This document shows, piece by piece, positions 16,349-24,813 of a stretch of DNA of 64,000 bases. The notes beneath the pieces were generated by a model. That model was not told the DNA's origin. It saw nothing but the letters and a program-made list of their open reading frames with translations, and did not search any database. A program made the translations under genes and the position numbers. This DNA comes from Paraburkholderia sp. UYCP14C (GTDB lineage: Bacteria; Pseudomonadota; Gammaproteobacteria; Burkholderiales; Burkholderiaceae), in assembly GCF_004197395.1 (NCBI RefSeq), contig NZ_SELS01000045.1, forward strand, positions 1 to 64,000, given 5' to 3'. Position 1 is the stretch's first letter; each line of letters begins with the position of its first letter.

Positions 16349-17824
16349 TCAGCCTATCCCGTGTCCTTCACGTTGCTTTCCCGGCCTGACGGCCTCCTTG
16401 GCCCGCTCAGAGACTGCCTGCTTGCCGTCGCGCGTAAAGCCGGCCGACTCGCGCAGGTTTCCGAAGAACTCAGCGCGACGCTCGAGCTTTTCGTGTGCAT
16501 TCAGTTCGGAAAATTTCTTACGTGGTCCTGCGTCGGCACGCGCGGCGATGGCCCCTTCCACCTGTTGCACCTTGCCCGCCACCGCCGACTTGCCGGCATC
16601 TGGAACGCCCCGGTCGGCGGCCTCCTTCGTTTTGTTTCGACCAAGTTTCTTGAAGCCCGCAACCCCGTCGATGGACTTCCTTGCCTCTGGCGTCTGGCCA
16701 CTGTTCTCCACTGGCGCAGCTGACGGCGTTCGCTTGCCAGCGCCCATTTCGATGACGTTCGACTTTTGCGCCGCCGGTTTTTCCGCGGCCTTCTTTGCTA
16801 CCTTCTCGACCGGCGCCGTGCTCTTCCCACTGCCGCGCGCGAAGAACGCATTGCGCGCGGCATCGATCGCGGCCTTGTCAGATGCCACCGCATCCGGCGC
16901 CCTGTCGGCGTTGGCCTCTTTCGTTTCACGCAGCATTTCGAGTGTCGCTTTGGCCTGTTCAGCACTAACCCCCGTGGTCTTCGCGACTGTATCCACAGTC
17001 GCTGTAAATTTGGCCGGATCTTTCAGGGTCTCCAGAGACGTATCAATACTGACGCTCTCTTTCGCGGCCGCTACCGAACCCTTGCCCGCCGCTGCCTCTA
17101 CCGTGCGGTCTGCGGTCTTCTGCACGGCCTGCTCCGCGATGGACTGCGCCGCAGCCTTCTCCGGGCTCTCGATCGCACGGCGCACCTGCGCCCGTAACGC
17201 CTGCTCCTGCGCATCGAGCTTGATCTCGGCAAGCTCCAGCTCACGATTGCGAGCTTCCAGCGATTTCGCCCAGCCATCGAGCGTCTTGGGGTAAGTGTGA
17301 GTGGCGCCCTTGTCGTCGACGCGCGATTGAGCCTTCGCGAACAGATCGGCGATTTCCTGGCGACTCCATTCGCGAGGCACATTCAGATCCTTGTTCGCAT
17401 GCAGGATCTCGGCAGTCTTCTTTGCATCAATCAACGCCAGCTTGTTCAGACCCGACAGGAGCGACGCCCGGTCAGTAATCTGCTCGGCCCGCTGTGCCTG
17501 CTCGACCTCTTTTTCTGCTAACGCCTGTTCGAGCGCACCCCGCATCGCGGCCGTGTCGATCAGCTCACCATCTTTCAGGCCGAAGCGTGCCTTCAGCGCC
17601 TTGGCATCGATCGCGAGCTGCTTGTCCTCACGGCGCTGCTGGTCCTCGCGTTCGCTTGCCTGCGCGACTGCGTGCGGCTCCCTTTTAAGCCAGTCCTGCC
17701 GGTATGCGAGATTCTTCTGGCGCGCCTCGAGACTCGCACGGCGTTGCGCGAGCGCCTGTTCCTGCTCCGCAAGCTGTTGCTGACGCTCCTTGTCGCTAAA
17801 CCGCAATACGGTGTCTTCAAACAT
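16349..17824 (-). CDS. Coiled-coil protein of the transfer operon
   Basis: A 491-aa protein, Gln/Glu/Ala/Lys-rich, with long coiled-coil predicted by eye over residues 12-120 and 190-240. A low-complexity Ala/Lys tail ends in a positively charged segment (ELNAHEKLERRAEFFGNLRES) which resembles the C-terminal words of the relaxase (ERQERRNEFKAQLREAAG). There is no signal peptide. Not recognised. Its place directly before the coupling protein and the shared tail motif suggest a cytoplasmic partner of the relaxosome or coupling protein, by inference only. Confidence 0.65.
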   Translation of the reverse strand: MFEDTVLRFSDKERQQQLAEQEQALAQRRASLEARQKNLAYRQDWLKREPHAVAQASEREDQQRREDKQLAIDAKALKARFGLKDGELIDTAAMRGALEQALAEKEVEQAQRAEQITDRASLLSGLNKLALIDAKKTAEILHANKDLNVPREWSRQEIADLFAKAQSRVDDKGATHTYPKTLDGWAKSLEARNRELELAEIKLDAQEQALRAQVRRAIESPEKAAAQSIAEQAVQKTADRTVEAAAGKGSVAAAKESVSIDTSLETLKDPAKFTATVDTVAKTTGVSAEQAKATLEMLRETKEANADRAPDAVASDKAAIDAARNAFFARGSGKSTAPVEKVAKKAAEKPAAQKSNVIEMGAGKRTPSAAPVENSGQTPEARKSIDGVAGFKKLGRNKTKEAADRGVPDAGKSAVAGKVQQVEGAIAARADAGPRKKFSELNAHEKLERRAEFFGNLRESAGFTRDGKQAVSERAKEAVRPGKQREGHGIG

Positions 17825-17835
17825 AAAAACCTCCG

Positions 17836-18447
17836 TCAGTTCGACGCCTGCTCGGACCAGGGGCGCCCTTGGTTAAACCGGCTTTGCCAGTGCTGCTGAT
17901 ACGCCTGTGCGACCACCGGCACATGCCACATCACCACAGCGTTTTCGCTGTTGTACCTGGCGGCCGACGTCGTGTAATTGAAGCTGCCCGTCTCGACCGA
18001 TTCACCGTCGATCACCATGAACTTGTCGTGATGAATCGGATACGCGTCGATCGTCCGGACGCCGACGCCCGCGCCAGACAGCAGATCGAGTGCGATGCGA
18101 CCTTTGCCGCTGCGATCCTCAATCAGGTTGCTCTTCCGATCAGCAACCACCGCCACGTCAACGCCGCGTCGATGCGCTTCGATCAGCGCCTGCACGATCG
18201 TCGGCGACGTGAAGCTGTACGCCGACAGGTGAATCGAGTGGCGAGCCGTGCAGATGGCTTTAAGCACGAGCCGCTCGGCAGAACCTTCCGGCGAAAAACC
18301 CGTGTCGATCGCGGGACCGTCGGGGGCTACGCATGCGGCCCGGGCACTGATCGGGTAGGTCAAAAGGGGAAAGGCCAGAACCGCAAGAGCAGACGTGACG
18401 GCTGCAGATCTGAGCGAACGATAGAGCTTGCGCATCCTCGCCCTCAC
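17836..18447 (-). CDS. nuc: Nuc-like endonuclease of the phospholipase D superfamily
   Basis: A 203-aa protein with a signal peptide (ends ISARA, about residue 37) and a single HKD motif, IHHDKFMVIDGESVETGSFNYT, as in the Nuc nuclease of pKM101, which dimerises to make one active site. Probably periplasmic. Its GTG start overlaps the stop of the 66-aa gene (GTGA); an ATG 12 bases further in is an alternative. Nuc homologues are frequent passengers of VirB-type transfer operons and are not usually required for transfer. Confidence 0.88.
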   Translation of the reverse strand: MRARMRKLYRSLRSAAVTSALAVLAFPLLTYPISARAACVAPDGPAIDTGFSPEGSAERLVLKAICTARHSIHLSAYSFTSPTIVQALIEAHRRGVDVAVVADRKSNLIEDRSGKGRIALDLLSGAGVGVRTIDAYPIHHDKFMVIDGESVETGSFNYTTSAARYNSENAVVMWHVPVVAQAYQQHWQSRFNQGRPWSEQASN

Positions 18448-18644
18448 CGGACCTGCCCCAACAACTCGACGCGCCTCCCGACGGCGACGTCAACACTAGG
18501 ACAATTGCCCTGCGTCTCGCCACCGTGCCAGAGAATGTGTCTAGGCTTACCCTGAATAATGCAGCTGGCAATTCGCCATCCAGTCGGATGAACCCGTTCA
18601 TTCGGACCAACCCGTGTCCAACCATGCGCTGCCGCGTAAGTCAT
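18444..18644 (-). CDS. Small hypothetical protein in transfer operon
   Basis: A 66-aa protein (starts MTYAAAHGWTRVGPNERVHP) behind a strong AGAGGGTGG ribosome site, 13 bp after the TrbM-like gene and overlapping the nuc start. It is Gly/Trp/His-rich with one Cys pair and lacks a signal peptide. Not recognised. The tight junctions on both sides support a real gene. Confidence 0.55.
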   Translation of the reverse strand: MTYAAAHGWTRVGPNERVHPTGWRIASCIIQGKPRHILWHGGETQGNCPSVDVAVGRRVELLGQVR

Positions 18645-18657
18645 CCCCGCCACCCTC

Positions 18658-19311
18658 TTAGTAATGAATTCGCGTTTGGAACTGGCCGGCCTCGTACACG
18701 TCGACCGCATTCGGCGATTGCGGCTGTTGCCAGACGACGTGGTCATACACAGTGACAGTGACTGGATCGCCGTCATATCCACTACCGTCCCCCCCGTTTC
18801 GCCAGCTCACAGTTGACGTATCGCCCGAAGGATCGCCGTATACCTGATACGCACCGACCTGGCTGCCTACACAGGCCTGCGGCCCGTAATACGAGTAACC
18901 GGTGTTCATATCCGCCACGGAAGGCTTCGGCGTTCCGACCAGTGCGAAACCACTCATGCCACTGTATGGACGAGCTCCGGCCTTGCGTTGCCCTTCGGCC
19001 ACCCAGGCGCCGGTCGCCGCGGCCGTCGTACCTGCAGGGCAGGGATCGTACGGCGTGTTGTTCTGACGGACGGTCATGTCCGAGTCTTTACACTGCGGCC
19101 AGCCGCGGCCGTGGCGGAGATCGTCCATCAGATGATCCATCGCCGGTCCACAGGTGTCCGGTGCCCACGGCCCGCCATTCGATGACGGGTTGCCCACGCA
19201 GATCACAACGCGGCATCCGTAATCGTCATCGGCACGGACCATACTGGCGTGACCGCCTAAAGCGAGCGTAGATGCGAGCAACATCAGCCGACCTCTGTTT
19301 TTCATCGTCAT
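18658..19311 (-). CDS. TrbM/KikA-like exported protein
   Basis: A 217-aa protein with a signal peptide (cleaved near SMVRA-DDD). The mature start CRVVICVGNPSSNGGPWAPDTCGPAMDHLMDDLRHGRGWPQC is the Cys-patterned N-terminus of TrbM/KikA proteins, which accompany P-type conjugation systems. The C-terminal half is Gly/Tyr-rich and less conserved. The ATG at 19311 follows a long G-rich ribosome site and overlaps the stop of the membrane protein gene upstream. Periplasmic role in transfer is inferred from the family. Confidence 0.7.
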   Translation of the reverse strand: MTMKNRGRLMLLASTLALGGHASMVRADDDYGCRVVICVGNPSSNGGPWAPDTCGPAMDHLMDDLRHGRGWPQCKDSDMTVRQNNTPYDPCPAGTTAAATGAWVAEGQRKAGARPYSGMSGFALVGTPKPSVADMNTGYSYYGPQACVGSQVGAYQVYGDPSGDTSTVSWRNGGDGSGYDGDPVTVTVYDHVVWQQPQSPNAVDVYEAGQFQTRIHY

Positions 19312-19649
19312 ACCCCACCCCCTTTCCAGGTAAGCGCCTTGCGCCCGGCCCTCATGTATCGCCAGGCACTGCACGTGTTGCGCACGGCCAGGCCCAACAA
19401 ACAGAATGGCGACGCCGCCAGTGCACCCAACCACATCAAGGCAAGCACGGGTGGCAGCAGGACCCAGACACCGCTCTCCCGCACCAGTCGCGTCATCAGA
19501 TAAAAAGACATAGGCACCATGAGCGCCGCGAACTGCCCTCCGCCCCCAGGCTGGTGATGCCACCATTGCGATGCCGCCACGGCCGCCGTGACGGCATAGC
19601 CGTCCAACATGAGGGCCACAGCGAGCATCCGATACCGGTTATTGATCAT
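19308..19649 (-). CDS. Small membrane protein of transfer operon
   Basis: A 113-aa protein with three hydrophobic segments (about residues 8-25, 37-52 and 58-85) and a basic C-terminus. It starts at ATG 19649, inside the end of virB1 (11 bp overlap), and ends overlapping the TrbM-like start. Not recognised; probably inner-membrane. Confidence 0.6.
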   Translation of the reverse strand: MINNRYRMLAVALMLDGYAVTAAVAASQWWHHQPGGGGQFAALMVPMSFYLMTRLVRESGVWVLLPPVLALMWLGALAASPFCLLGLAVRNTCSAWRYMRAGRKALTWKGGGV

Positions 19650-20409
19650 CAACGGATCCGGTTGCCCGCACTGCCTTGTGCGAGCCGTTGGCCTGGTCAT
19701 TGAGCTGACCGTCTTCGTCGTCGTCCCCATAGGTCGTGAACCAGTCGTCTTTGGCCGCAGACTTTGCGGCGCGCTCCGGCCGTGCCGCCGCGCGTCGTGC
19801 GGGTCCACCTGCAGGGCGAACGTCTGGGACAACCTCGATTGGCTGCGCCCCCTGCACACCGGACGCCGGGATGGCAGCCGCCACTTTTTGCGCATAGGCG
19901 GCGCCTCGCGTCAGATCGCCGCTGTAATAACAGGCGAGCGCCGCGCGTACCGCGTCATCAGCCTGCGCAAACTGCGGTTTCGCGCGGGCGTAGCACGCTT
20001 TAAGAATCGCGGCACCAGTCTTGAGGTTCGTGCAGGGCTCAAAGATGGTCTCTGTGGTCTGCCCATACCGCGCCAGATTGTGAACGTTGACCTGCACCAG
20101 TCCCATGCTGTAATTCCAGCCGCCGGCGTCGAGCGCCTTGACAGTGGCCAACGCTTCGGGAAGGTTCTTTGGCTGTCTCGCAAGATGACCGCCGACGACG
20201 CCGATCGCGAACGGATTGCCGCTGCTCTCGACGGTCGCCACCCGCCCCAACAGCGCGTGATGAACGTCAGGGGCACACTCCTGGGCCAGCGAAACAAAGG
20301 ACGCTGTAACCGGCGGGGCCGCGACCTGCATTTCCGCTTGTGACGCTCGAGCGGAAAGCAGCATCAGACTCACCACCAGAGGCACGATGGCCAATTTAAT
20401 GCGGGACAT
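19639..20409 (-). CDS. virB1: VirB1 lytic transglycosylase
   Basis: A 256-aa periplasmic enzyme that opens peptidoglycan for channel assembly. After a signal peptide (about 1-25, ARASQA) comes the SLT fold: LLGRVATVESSGNPFAIGVV with the catalytic Glu in VESSGNP, then WNYSMGLVQVNVHN and ACYYSGD. The C-terminus is a low-complexity Ala/Arg/Asp tail. ATG 20409 overlaps the end of virB11. In this plasmid virB1 lies near the end of the operon rather than at its head. Confidence 0.9.
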   Translation of the reverse strand: MSRIKLAIVPLVVSLMLLSARASQAEMQVAAPPVTASFVSLAQECAPDVHHALLGRVATVESSGNPFAIGVVGGHLARQPKNLPEALATVKALDAGGWNYSMGLVQVNVHNLARYGQTTETIFEPCTNLKTGAAILKACYARAKPQFAQADDAVRAALACYYSGDLTRGAAYAQKVAAAIPASGVQGAQPIEVVPDVRPAGGPARRAAARPERAAKSAAKDDWFTTYGDDDEDGQLNDQANGSHKAVRATGSVDDQ

Positions 20410-21406
20410 AGAGCACCTTGCTGATTCCCCGCACTCCATCGTCATAACGATGCATCTGCACCACGACGTCTATGAGACTGCGGGCATAGTCGATAATCTC
20501 GGCACGCTGTAAGGTCGAACCGAAGCGCATGACCATCTGCGCGAGTCGTTCAAACATGTGATCGGGGCTGGTTGCGTGCAGCGTCGTCATCCAGCCACCG
20601 TGACCGGAATTCAGCATTTCGAGCGCGACGTATGCTTCAGCGCCACGCAGTTCGCCCGGAATCACACGATCAGGCGAAAGCCGCAACGACGCTTCCATTA
20701 ACTCAACTGGCGTCACATTTGCCGTGCCCTGATTACCCCGCGAATACAGCAGGTTCACCGTATTGGCCTGAGGCGGCCGCAGCTCGCGCGCGTCTTCAAT
20801 CGTCACGATCCGCTCAGCCGATGAGATCTCTTTCAGAAGCATGTTGATGAACTCCGTCTTACCGGCAAAAGTCGGTGCGCTCACAACGATGTTCTTTTTC
20901 GCCTTGACGGCGAGCCGCAGGAAGGCCGGCCACGCACGATCCCGATACAACGATGCCAGTTTCTTGTCGGTGTCTTCCGAGTCTGCTAATGGTTCATTGA
21001 CCCGATCAAAGGCCCCGCTCTCCTCGTAGTACTCCATCGTCAGATCGAGCGTCGAAGGTTTGCGTATCGCGATCGCAATCGTGCCGGCCGGCACCGCTGG
21101 GGGTTGAACAACCTGAATACGGAAATCGCGATTCCCTGGCCCCGTCAGTTCCGAGGGTATCGAGGCTGCGAGAAGCGGGCGCTCCGTGTCCGTCTCCTGG
21201 TCGGAGTGGTGGGCCACCAGCTCGGCGAAGTCCCGCAACGTGCTTTCGGTCAGTACTGGCGTATCCACTCGCTCCATGAAGCGCATGCCTTTCCGGCCGG
21301 CCCATACAACGCCTGGGCCATTCACAGCGATCTCCGAGACATCGGCGGCATCAAAGAGAGGCCGGATGGACTCGGTGCGGTTGAAGAATGCCGGCACGAT
21401 CGACAT
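20396..21406 (-). CDS. virB11: VirB11 secretion ATPase
   Basis: A 336-aa hexameric ATPase that switches the channel between pilus assembly and substrate export. Seen: N-terminal domain SEIAVNGPGVVWAGRKGMRF; P-loop-like VVSAPTFAGKTEFINML; RIVTIEDARELRPP (Asp box); LRLSPDRVIPGELRGAEAY (Walker B/Glu); SGHGGWMTTLHA (His box). The P-loop has Ala in place of the usual first Gly (APTFAGKT), a small oddity. The start MSIVPAFFN at 21406 was chosen over a longer frame without family features. Confidence 0.9.
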   Translation of the reverse strand: MSIVPAFFNRTESIRPLFDAADVSEIAVNGPGVVWAGRKGMRFMERVDTPVLTESTLRDFAELVAHHSDQETDTERPLLAASIPSELTGPGNRDFRIQVVQPPAVPAGTIAIAIRKPSTLDLTMEYYEESGAFDRVNEPLADSEDTDKKLASLYRDRAWPAFLRLAVKAKKNIVVSAPTFAGKTEFINMLLKEISSAERIVTIEDARELRPPQANTVNLLYSRGNQGTANVTPVELMEASLRLSPDRVIPGELRGAEAYVALEMLNSGHGGWMTTLHATSPDHMFERLAQMVMRFGSTLQRAEIIDYARSLIDVVVQMHRYDDGVRGISKVLYVPH

Positions 21407-21407
21407 G

Positions 21408-21653
21408 TCAGCGTCCCCGGATCCGTTCGGCGCGAGCCACCGCACCGGCCTGCTGCACGGCGGGACGTTCCATACACACTTGCGCGTCGAAACACTGGCG
21501 GGCAACGGCCTTAAGCTTTGCCTGCGCAAGCATCAGGTGCCGTCCGTCATCCCGGGCGACGTCCCTGAATATCTGTGCCTGCAACGCATCGGCAACCGCG
21601 TCGTCCAGCTGGCGGCGCAGTTCGCGTTGAACGTGCGAGATATCTGTTGCCAT
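21408..21653 (-). CDS. Small helical protein between virB10 and virB11
   Basis: An 81-aa, Ala/Arg/Gln-rich helical protein with two Cys residues, lacking signal or membrane segments. Its ATG shares a base with the virB10 stop (TGATG) and it ends 1 bp before virB11, so it is translated as part of the operon. Not recognised. Confidence 0.5.
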   Translation of the reverse strand: MATDISHVQRELRRQLDDAVADALQAQIFRDVARDDGRHLMLAQAKLKAVARQCFDAQVCMERPAVQQAGAVARAERIRGR

Positions 21654-22903
21654 CAATCCCCCTCGCCATCCGGCTTGCAGTAGTCGGAAAAATCCAGCTC
21701 GTGCTCGACCTGAATGCGCACGCGCGTGCCCTGGTCGTTTTTGAGCGTCGGCGGGATGTTGACGTAGCCGCCCAGCAGCTGCTGCGAAGACTGGGCCATC
21801 GACGACTGGACGTTCTCGCGGTACATCGCAGATGAGTTATTGCGGTCCGAGGACGACACCCCGTAATTCGATGCGCCCGCGCCAAGGATTGCCAACGCCG
21901 CGCTCATGCCGAGGATCTGGCCAACGTGGTTATCAACGTCGGCATCGATGCCCGCCGATCCGAGCTGATCGGCAACCGGTGAGTCGACATGGATCTTGAC
22001 GCCATCCGGACGCAAGGCGACGGCGCTTGCAATGAAGGTTCGTTCCTGCCCCTTGCGCACAGACGAATTCGGTTTGCCTGTAATGCGCGTGCCCCACGGC
22101 AGCAGCGGAATCCGGCCCTTCTCCCCATACGCGTCCCGATCCAGCATGATCGTGATTGAGCCAGGCAGGTCAGAGATAATGCGGGGCAGCAGGTGGCCTT
22201 CAAGGATGGCACCCGGTTCCATCTTGCATTGCAGGTTCTCGATCTTTTGCGCCTTGACAGTCGAATCGTCGGCGTTCGCAACACTGCGCGCGAAGGCCGA
22301 ATTCGGATCATTCGGACCGTCGCCGCCTGGTCGACGCCCCAGACCCGCTTCGCCCTGCTGACCATCAGCGGGCGCGCCGGCATCGTCTGAACCATCGCCC
22401 CCCGTGTCAGAACCAAACAGGCCCGATTTCATCCGTGCCTCACGTATCGTTTCGGCTTTTCTTCGCGCCTGCTCAGCTGCTGCGGCCGCCTGACGTTGAC
22501 GCTCCGCAGCCCGTCGCGCTTCGTCCGGATCAACGCCCGAGCTTGCCGCTGGTGCCGACGCAGCTGCCGCCATCGACGCCGGAAGTTTCTGCCGGCCAGC
22601 ATCCAGCGGAGCGGCCTTCGTCGTGTCTTCGTCAATCTTCGGCTTATCGGAACTGCTCGATGGCGCCGGCGCGTCATGTTTCATCGCGTAGAACCCACCG
22701 GCACACAGCAAAAACAGAATCGCGCCGGCGACCGTGAAAAAGGTCTGGCGCCGGCCGCGGGCAGGATCGGCCGCGAGCGACGTCTGCCGCAGCGCATCAG
22801 CTGCGCGCCGGCGCTCGTTCAGGCTGTCGCCTGCATCGCCGGGCTCGCCCCTTGGCCGCCCGCTGTCGCGAGGCAGATCATTCGGGTTATCAGGCGTATT
22901 CAA
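21653..22903 (-). CDS. virB10: VirB10 (TrbI-like) channel protein
   Basis: A 416-aa envelope-spanning protein. Cytoplasmic N-terminus, one membrane helix (about residues 52-72: FFTVAGAILFLLCAGGFYA), a Pro/Ser/Ala-rich periplasmic linker with repeats of Ala/Arg/Gln, then the conserved beta-barrel: ILEGHLLPRIISDLPGSITIMLDRDAYG, LLPWGTRITGKPNS and VHVDSPVADQLGSAG-type strands, with the antenna region near residue 345. It starts at TTG 22903, which overlaps the virB9 stop (TTGA) and follows GGGGAGG at ideal spacing. The alternative upstream frame reads through virB9 and is rejected. Confidence 0.9.
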   Translation of the reverse strand: MNTPDNPNDLPRDSGRPRGEPGDAGDSLNERRRAADALRQTSLAADPARGRRQTFFTVAGAILFLLCAGGFYAMKHDAPAPSSSSDKPKIDEDTTKAAPLDAGRQKLPASMAAAASAPAASSGVDPDEARRAAERQRQAAAAAEQARRKAETIREARMKSGLFGSDTGGDGSDDAGAPADGQQGEAGLGRRPGGDGPNDPNSAFARSVANADDSTVKAQKIENLQCKMEPGAILEGHLLPRIISDLPGSITIMLDRDAYGEKGRIPLLPWGTRITGKPNSSVRKGQERTFIASAVALRPDGVKIHVDSPVADQLGSAGIDADVDNHVGQILGMSAALAILGAGASNYGVSSSDRNNSSAMYRENVQSSMAQSSQQLLGGYVNIPPTLKNDQGTRVRIQVEHELDFSDYCKPDGEGD

Positions 22904-23676
22904 TTTCCGCCTCCCCAGGGCGAGCGCCGCGCCTGCGTCGCCACACCCTGTTGCGACCGGATCACGCACAAGGTGCGATCACCATCGCGCAGCGTAAATC
23001 GGTCAGCCATCTGCTCGATCACCAGGTATGGCCCTTCCCTGCGCATGGGCGCAAGCGCCTCGGTGCCGTCCCGGTCAACTACATAAATGGTCGGCTTGGG
23101 CTTGCCGATCGTGGTCAGAAAATAAGTGAATTGCCCGTCGTCAAACACACGCTGCAGGCCGAATGAACTTTCGTCACCCGACACCTGATAATTCCTGTTG
23201 ACGATACGGGGCTGCGAATACGACGCGTCAGAGACGCCGCCCGAATCGTCGCCCCATCCATCGTTTCGGTCAGCCGGATACAGGAAGCGCACCGCATAGG
23301 TCGCGCGGTCCGGATTCTTCGAACTGGACAGGCGGAAGTAATAGACGTGGTTGCTGGTCGTGACCGTCAGATTGGTTCTTGCATCAGGCTCGACCGGCTT
23401 GAGCACAAGATGATTGCGAAACTTCAGGACCTGCCAGCCGATTGAATCGCCGATCGCCTTGTTGAGGATCTTTTCCCCAGGCGCGAACTCGATCGTTGTC
23501 GCATAACCATAGACCCCAGTGATTTCGTAGACCTGATTCGGATCGAACTGAAGCTGACATACCCGGTTGTCCGTGATCACACAGCGCGGATTTTTGGCCG
23601 CTTCTGCGTTCACACCCAAAACGGCGCACGCAATTCCCACTGACCATGCCAGCATGCCGTGGCGAATAGTTTTCAT
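22900..23676 (-). CDS. virB9: VirB9 outer-membrane complex protein
   Basis: A 258-aa periplasmic protein. Signal peptide about 1-26 (GVNAEA). N-terminal VirB9 domain: VYEITGVYGYATTIEFAPGEKI, then WQVLKFRNHLVLKPVEPDARTNLTV. C-terminal domain: VSGDESSFGLQRVFDDGQFTYF and EALAPMRREGPYLVIEQMADRFTLRDG. Together with VirB7 and VirB10 it forms the outer core ring. Its end is coupled to virB10. Confidence 0.92.
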   Translation of the reverse strand: MKTIRHGMLAWSVGIACAVLGVNAEAAKNPRCVITDNRVCQLQFDPNQVYEITGVYGYATTIEFAPGEKILNKAIGDSIGWQVLKFRNHLVLKPVEPDARTNLTVTTSNHVYYFRLSSSKNPDRATYAVRFLYPADRNDGWGDDSGGVSDASYSQPRIVNRNYQVSGDESSFGLQRVFDDGQFTYFLTTIGKPKPTIYVVDRDGTEALAPMRREGPYLVIEQMADRFTLRDGDRTLCVIRSQQGVATQARRSPWGGGN

Positions 23677-23693
23677 GTCGCTCCCTCTCCTGG

Positions 23694-24104
23694 TTAGTAC
23701 GCCGAGGGCGTCACGAAATGCACGATATGCGCGGCCTGTAACGCATCGTCAATCGACGCTATCTGCAGGTGGTAAGTGCCGCGCGTCGTCGTGACATTCA
23801 GCCCCATCTTTTCGCCTGGCTTGTCGGCCGTCACCTGCAGCGTGTCTCCCGTTCGTTGAACATGAAAGACCGGTGCCGTGCTCTGCGCGATGGCCTTGAT
23901 GTGTTCGTCGCGCGGAAAGTCAATCGCCAGCAAGGTCCTGTCAGCAACCGTCAGGTCGTAGATCTGGTCCGGCATATACGGCAGGCGCTGCACGGTGCCT
24001 TCCGTACCCCGCAGGACAGGATCAGCAGCTGTTACTGCGTGAGCCACGGCCGACAGCGCCACCGCTACTGCCACTGCCGTCAAGGCACCCCTGACTCTTC
24101 GCAT
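23694..24104 (-). CDS. Short second protein resembling the VirB9 N-terminal domain
   Basis: A 136-aa exported protein (signal peptide about 1-27, HAVTA). The mature part LPYMPDQIYDLTVADRTLLAIDFPRDEHIKAI followed by LQVTADKPGEKMGLNVTTTRGTYHLQI has the layout of the VirB9 N-terminal domain but no C-terminal domain follows. It lies directly upstream of full-length virB9 and downstream of virB8, with GGAGG before its ATG. It may be an extra ring component or a regulator of assembly. Resemblance is by motif only. Confidence 0.55.
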   Translation of the reverse strand: MRRVRGALTAVAVAVALSAVAHAVTAADPVLRGTEGTVQRLPYMPDQIYDLTVADRTLLAIDFPRDEHIKAIAQSTAPVFHVQRTGDTLQVTADKPGEKMGLNVTTTRGTYHLQIASIDDALQAAHIVHFVTPSAY

Positions 24105-24105
24105 C

Positions 24106-24813
24106 TCAACCTCCAGATGGGGCCGGCGCACCCGGCTCTGTGTTCGGCTCGAAGCCGGTCACCATGAATCCCGTCCCGTTGATGTAGCGGTTCTGCGGCG
24201 TCAACGCCTGCTTCACGAAGTCGTAGCGGAACAGCACATGCCAGTACACCGTCTTGTTGTCGCCGTTCCCGTCGTTGTAGGTCGTGAACGTTGCTTCGGC
24301 TTTGTGATCGTCCCGGTCGAGAATCCGCACGCGAACATCCCTGACCCGGCGCACCGTCGTCTCGGCGATGCTGTAGTACGGGTTGTCCTTGTTCTTAGCG
24401 TCCATCTCGTGGTTGAAGCTGTCCGCAACGTTCGATGCAGAATGCAGCCTGACGTAATCAATATGGTCCTGGCGAAACGCGCGGTCGAGCGTGTAGCGTT
24501 CCGTCACGTAACGGGCAAGCTCGCTTTCGATCACGGCATCTTTCGAACTGAGCACCGCAGGTGTGCCGATCTCGCTTTTTGCGACGTGGTTGTGCGTGTC
24601 AAGGGTGAGCACCACTGGTGGCACATACTCCTGATTAGCCTTGTCATAGGCCATCGAAGCCAGCGCAAGGCCCGCGATCGGCCACGCTACCAACGCAAGC
24701 AGATATGCCCGATTCCGGGATAGGCGAATCGCTTCATAGGATTCGGCTGGCGGTGCGTCAGGCGCTGACGCATTCCGTGCTCTGGATGCTTTCTGAAGAA
24801 TCGCGCTCACCAT
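24106..24813 (-). CDS. virB8: VirB8 inner-membrane assembly protein
   Basis: A 235-aa protein with one N-terminal membrane helix (about 36-55) and a periplasmic NTF2-like domain: ARYVTERYTLDRAFRQDHIDYVRLHS, then VRDVRVRILDRDDHKAEATFTT and YWHVLFRYDF, ending with the family NRYINGTGFMVTGFEP. It nucleates channel assembly. Its start overlaps the end of virB6. Confidence 0.92.
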   Translation of the reverse strand: MVSAILQKASRARNASAPDAPPAESYEAIRLSRNRAYLLALVAWPIAGLALASMAYDKANQEYVPPVVLTLDTHNHVAKSEIGTPAVLSSKDAVIESELARYVTERYTLDRAFRQDHIDYVRLHSASNVADSFNHEMDAKNKDNPYYSIAETTVRRVRDVRVRILDRDDHKAEATFTTYNDGNGDNKTVYWHVLFRYDFVKQALTPQNRYINGTGFMVTGFEPNTEPGAPAPSGG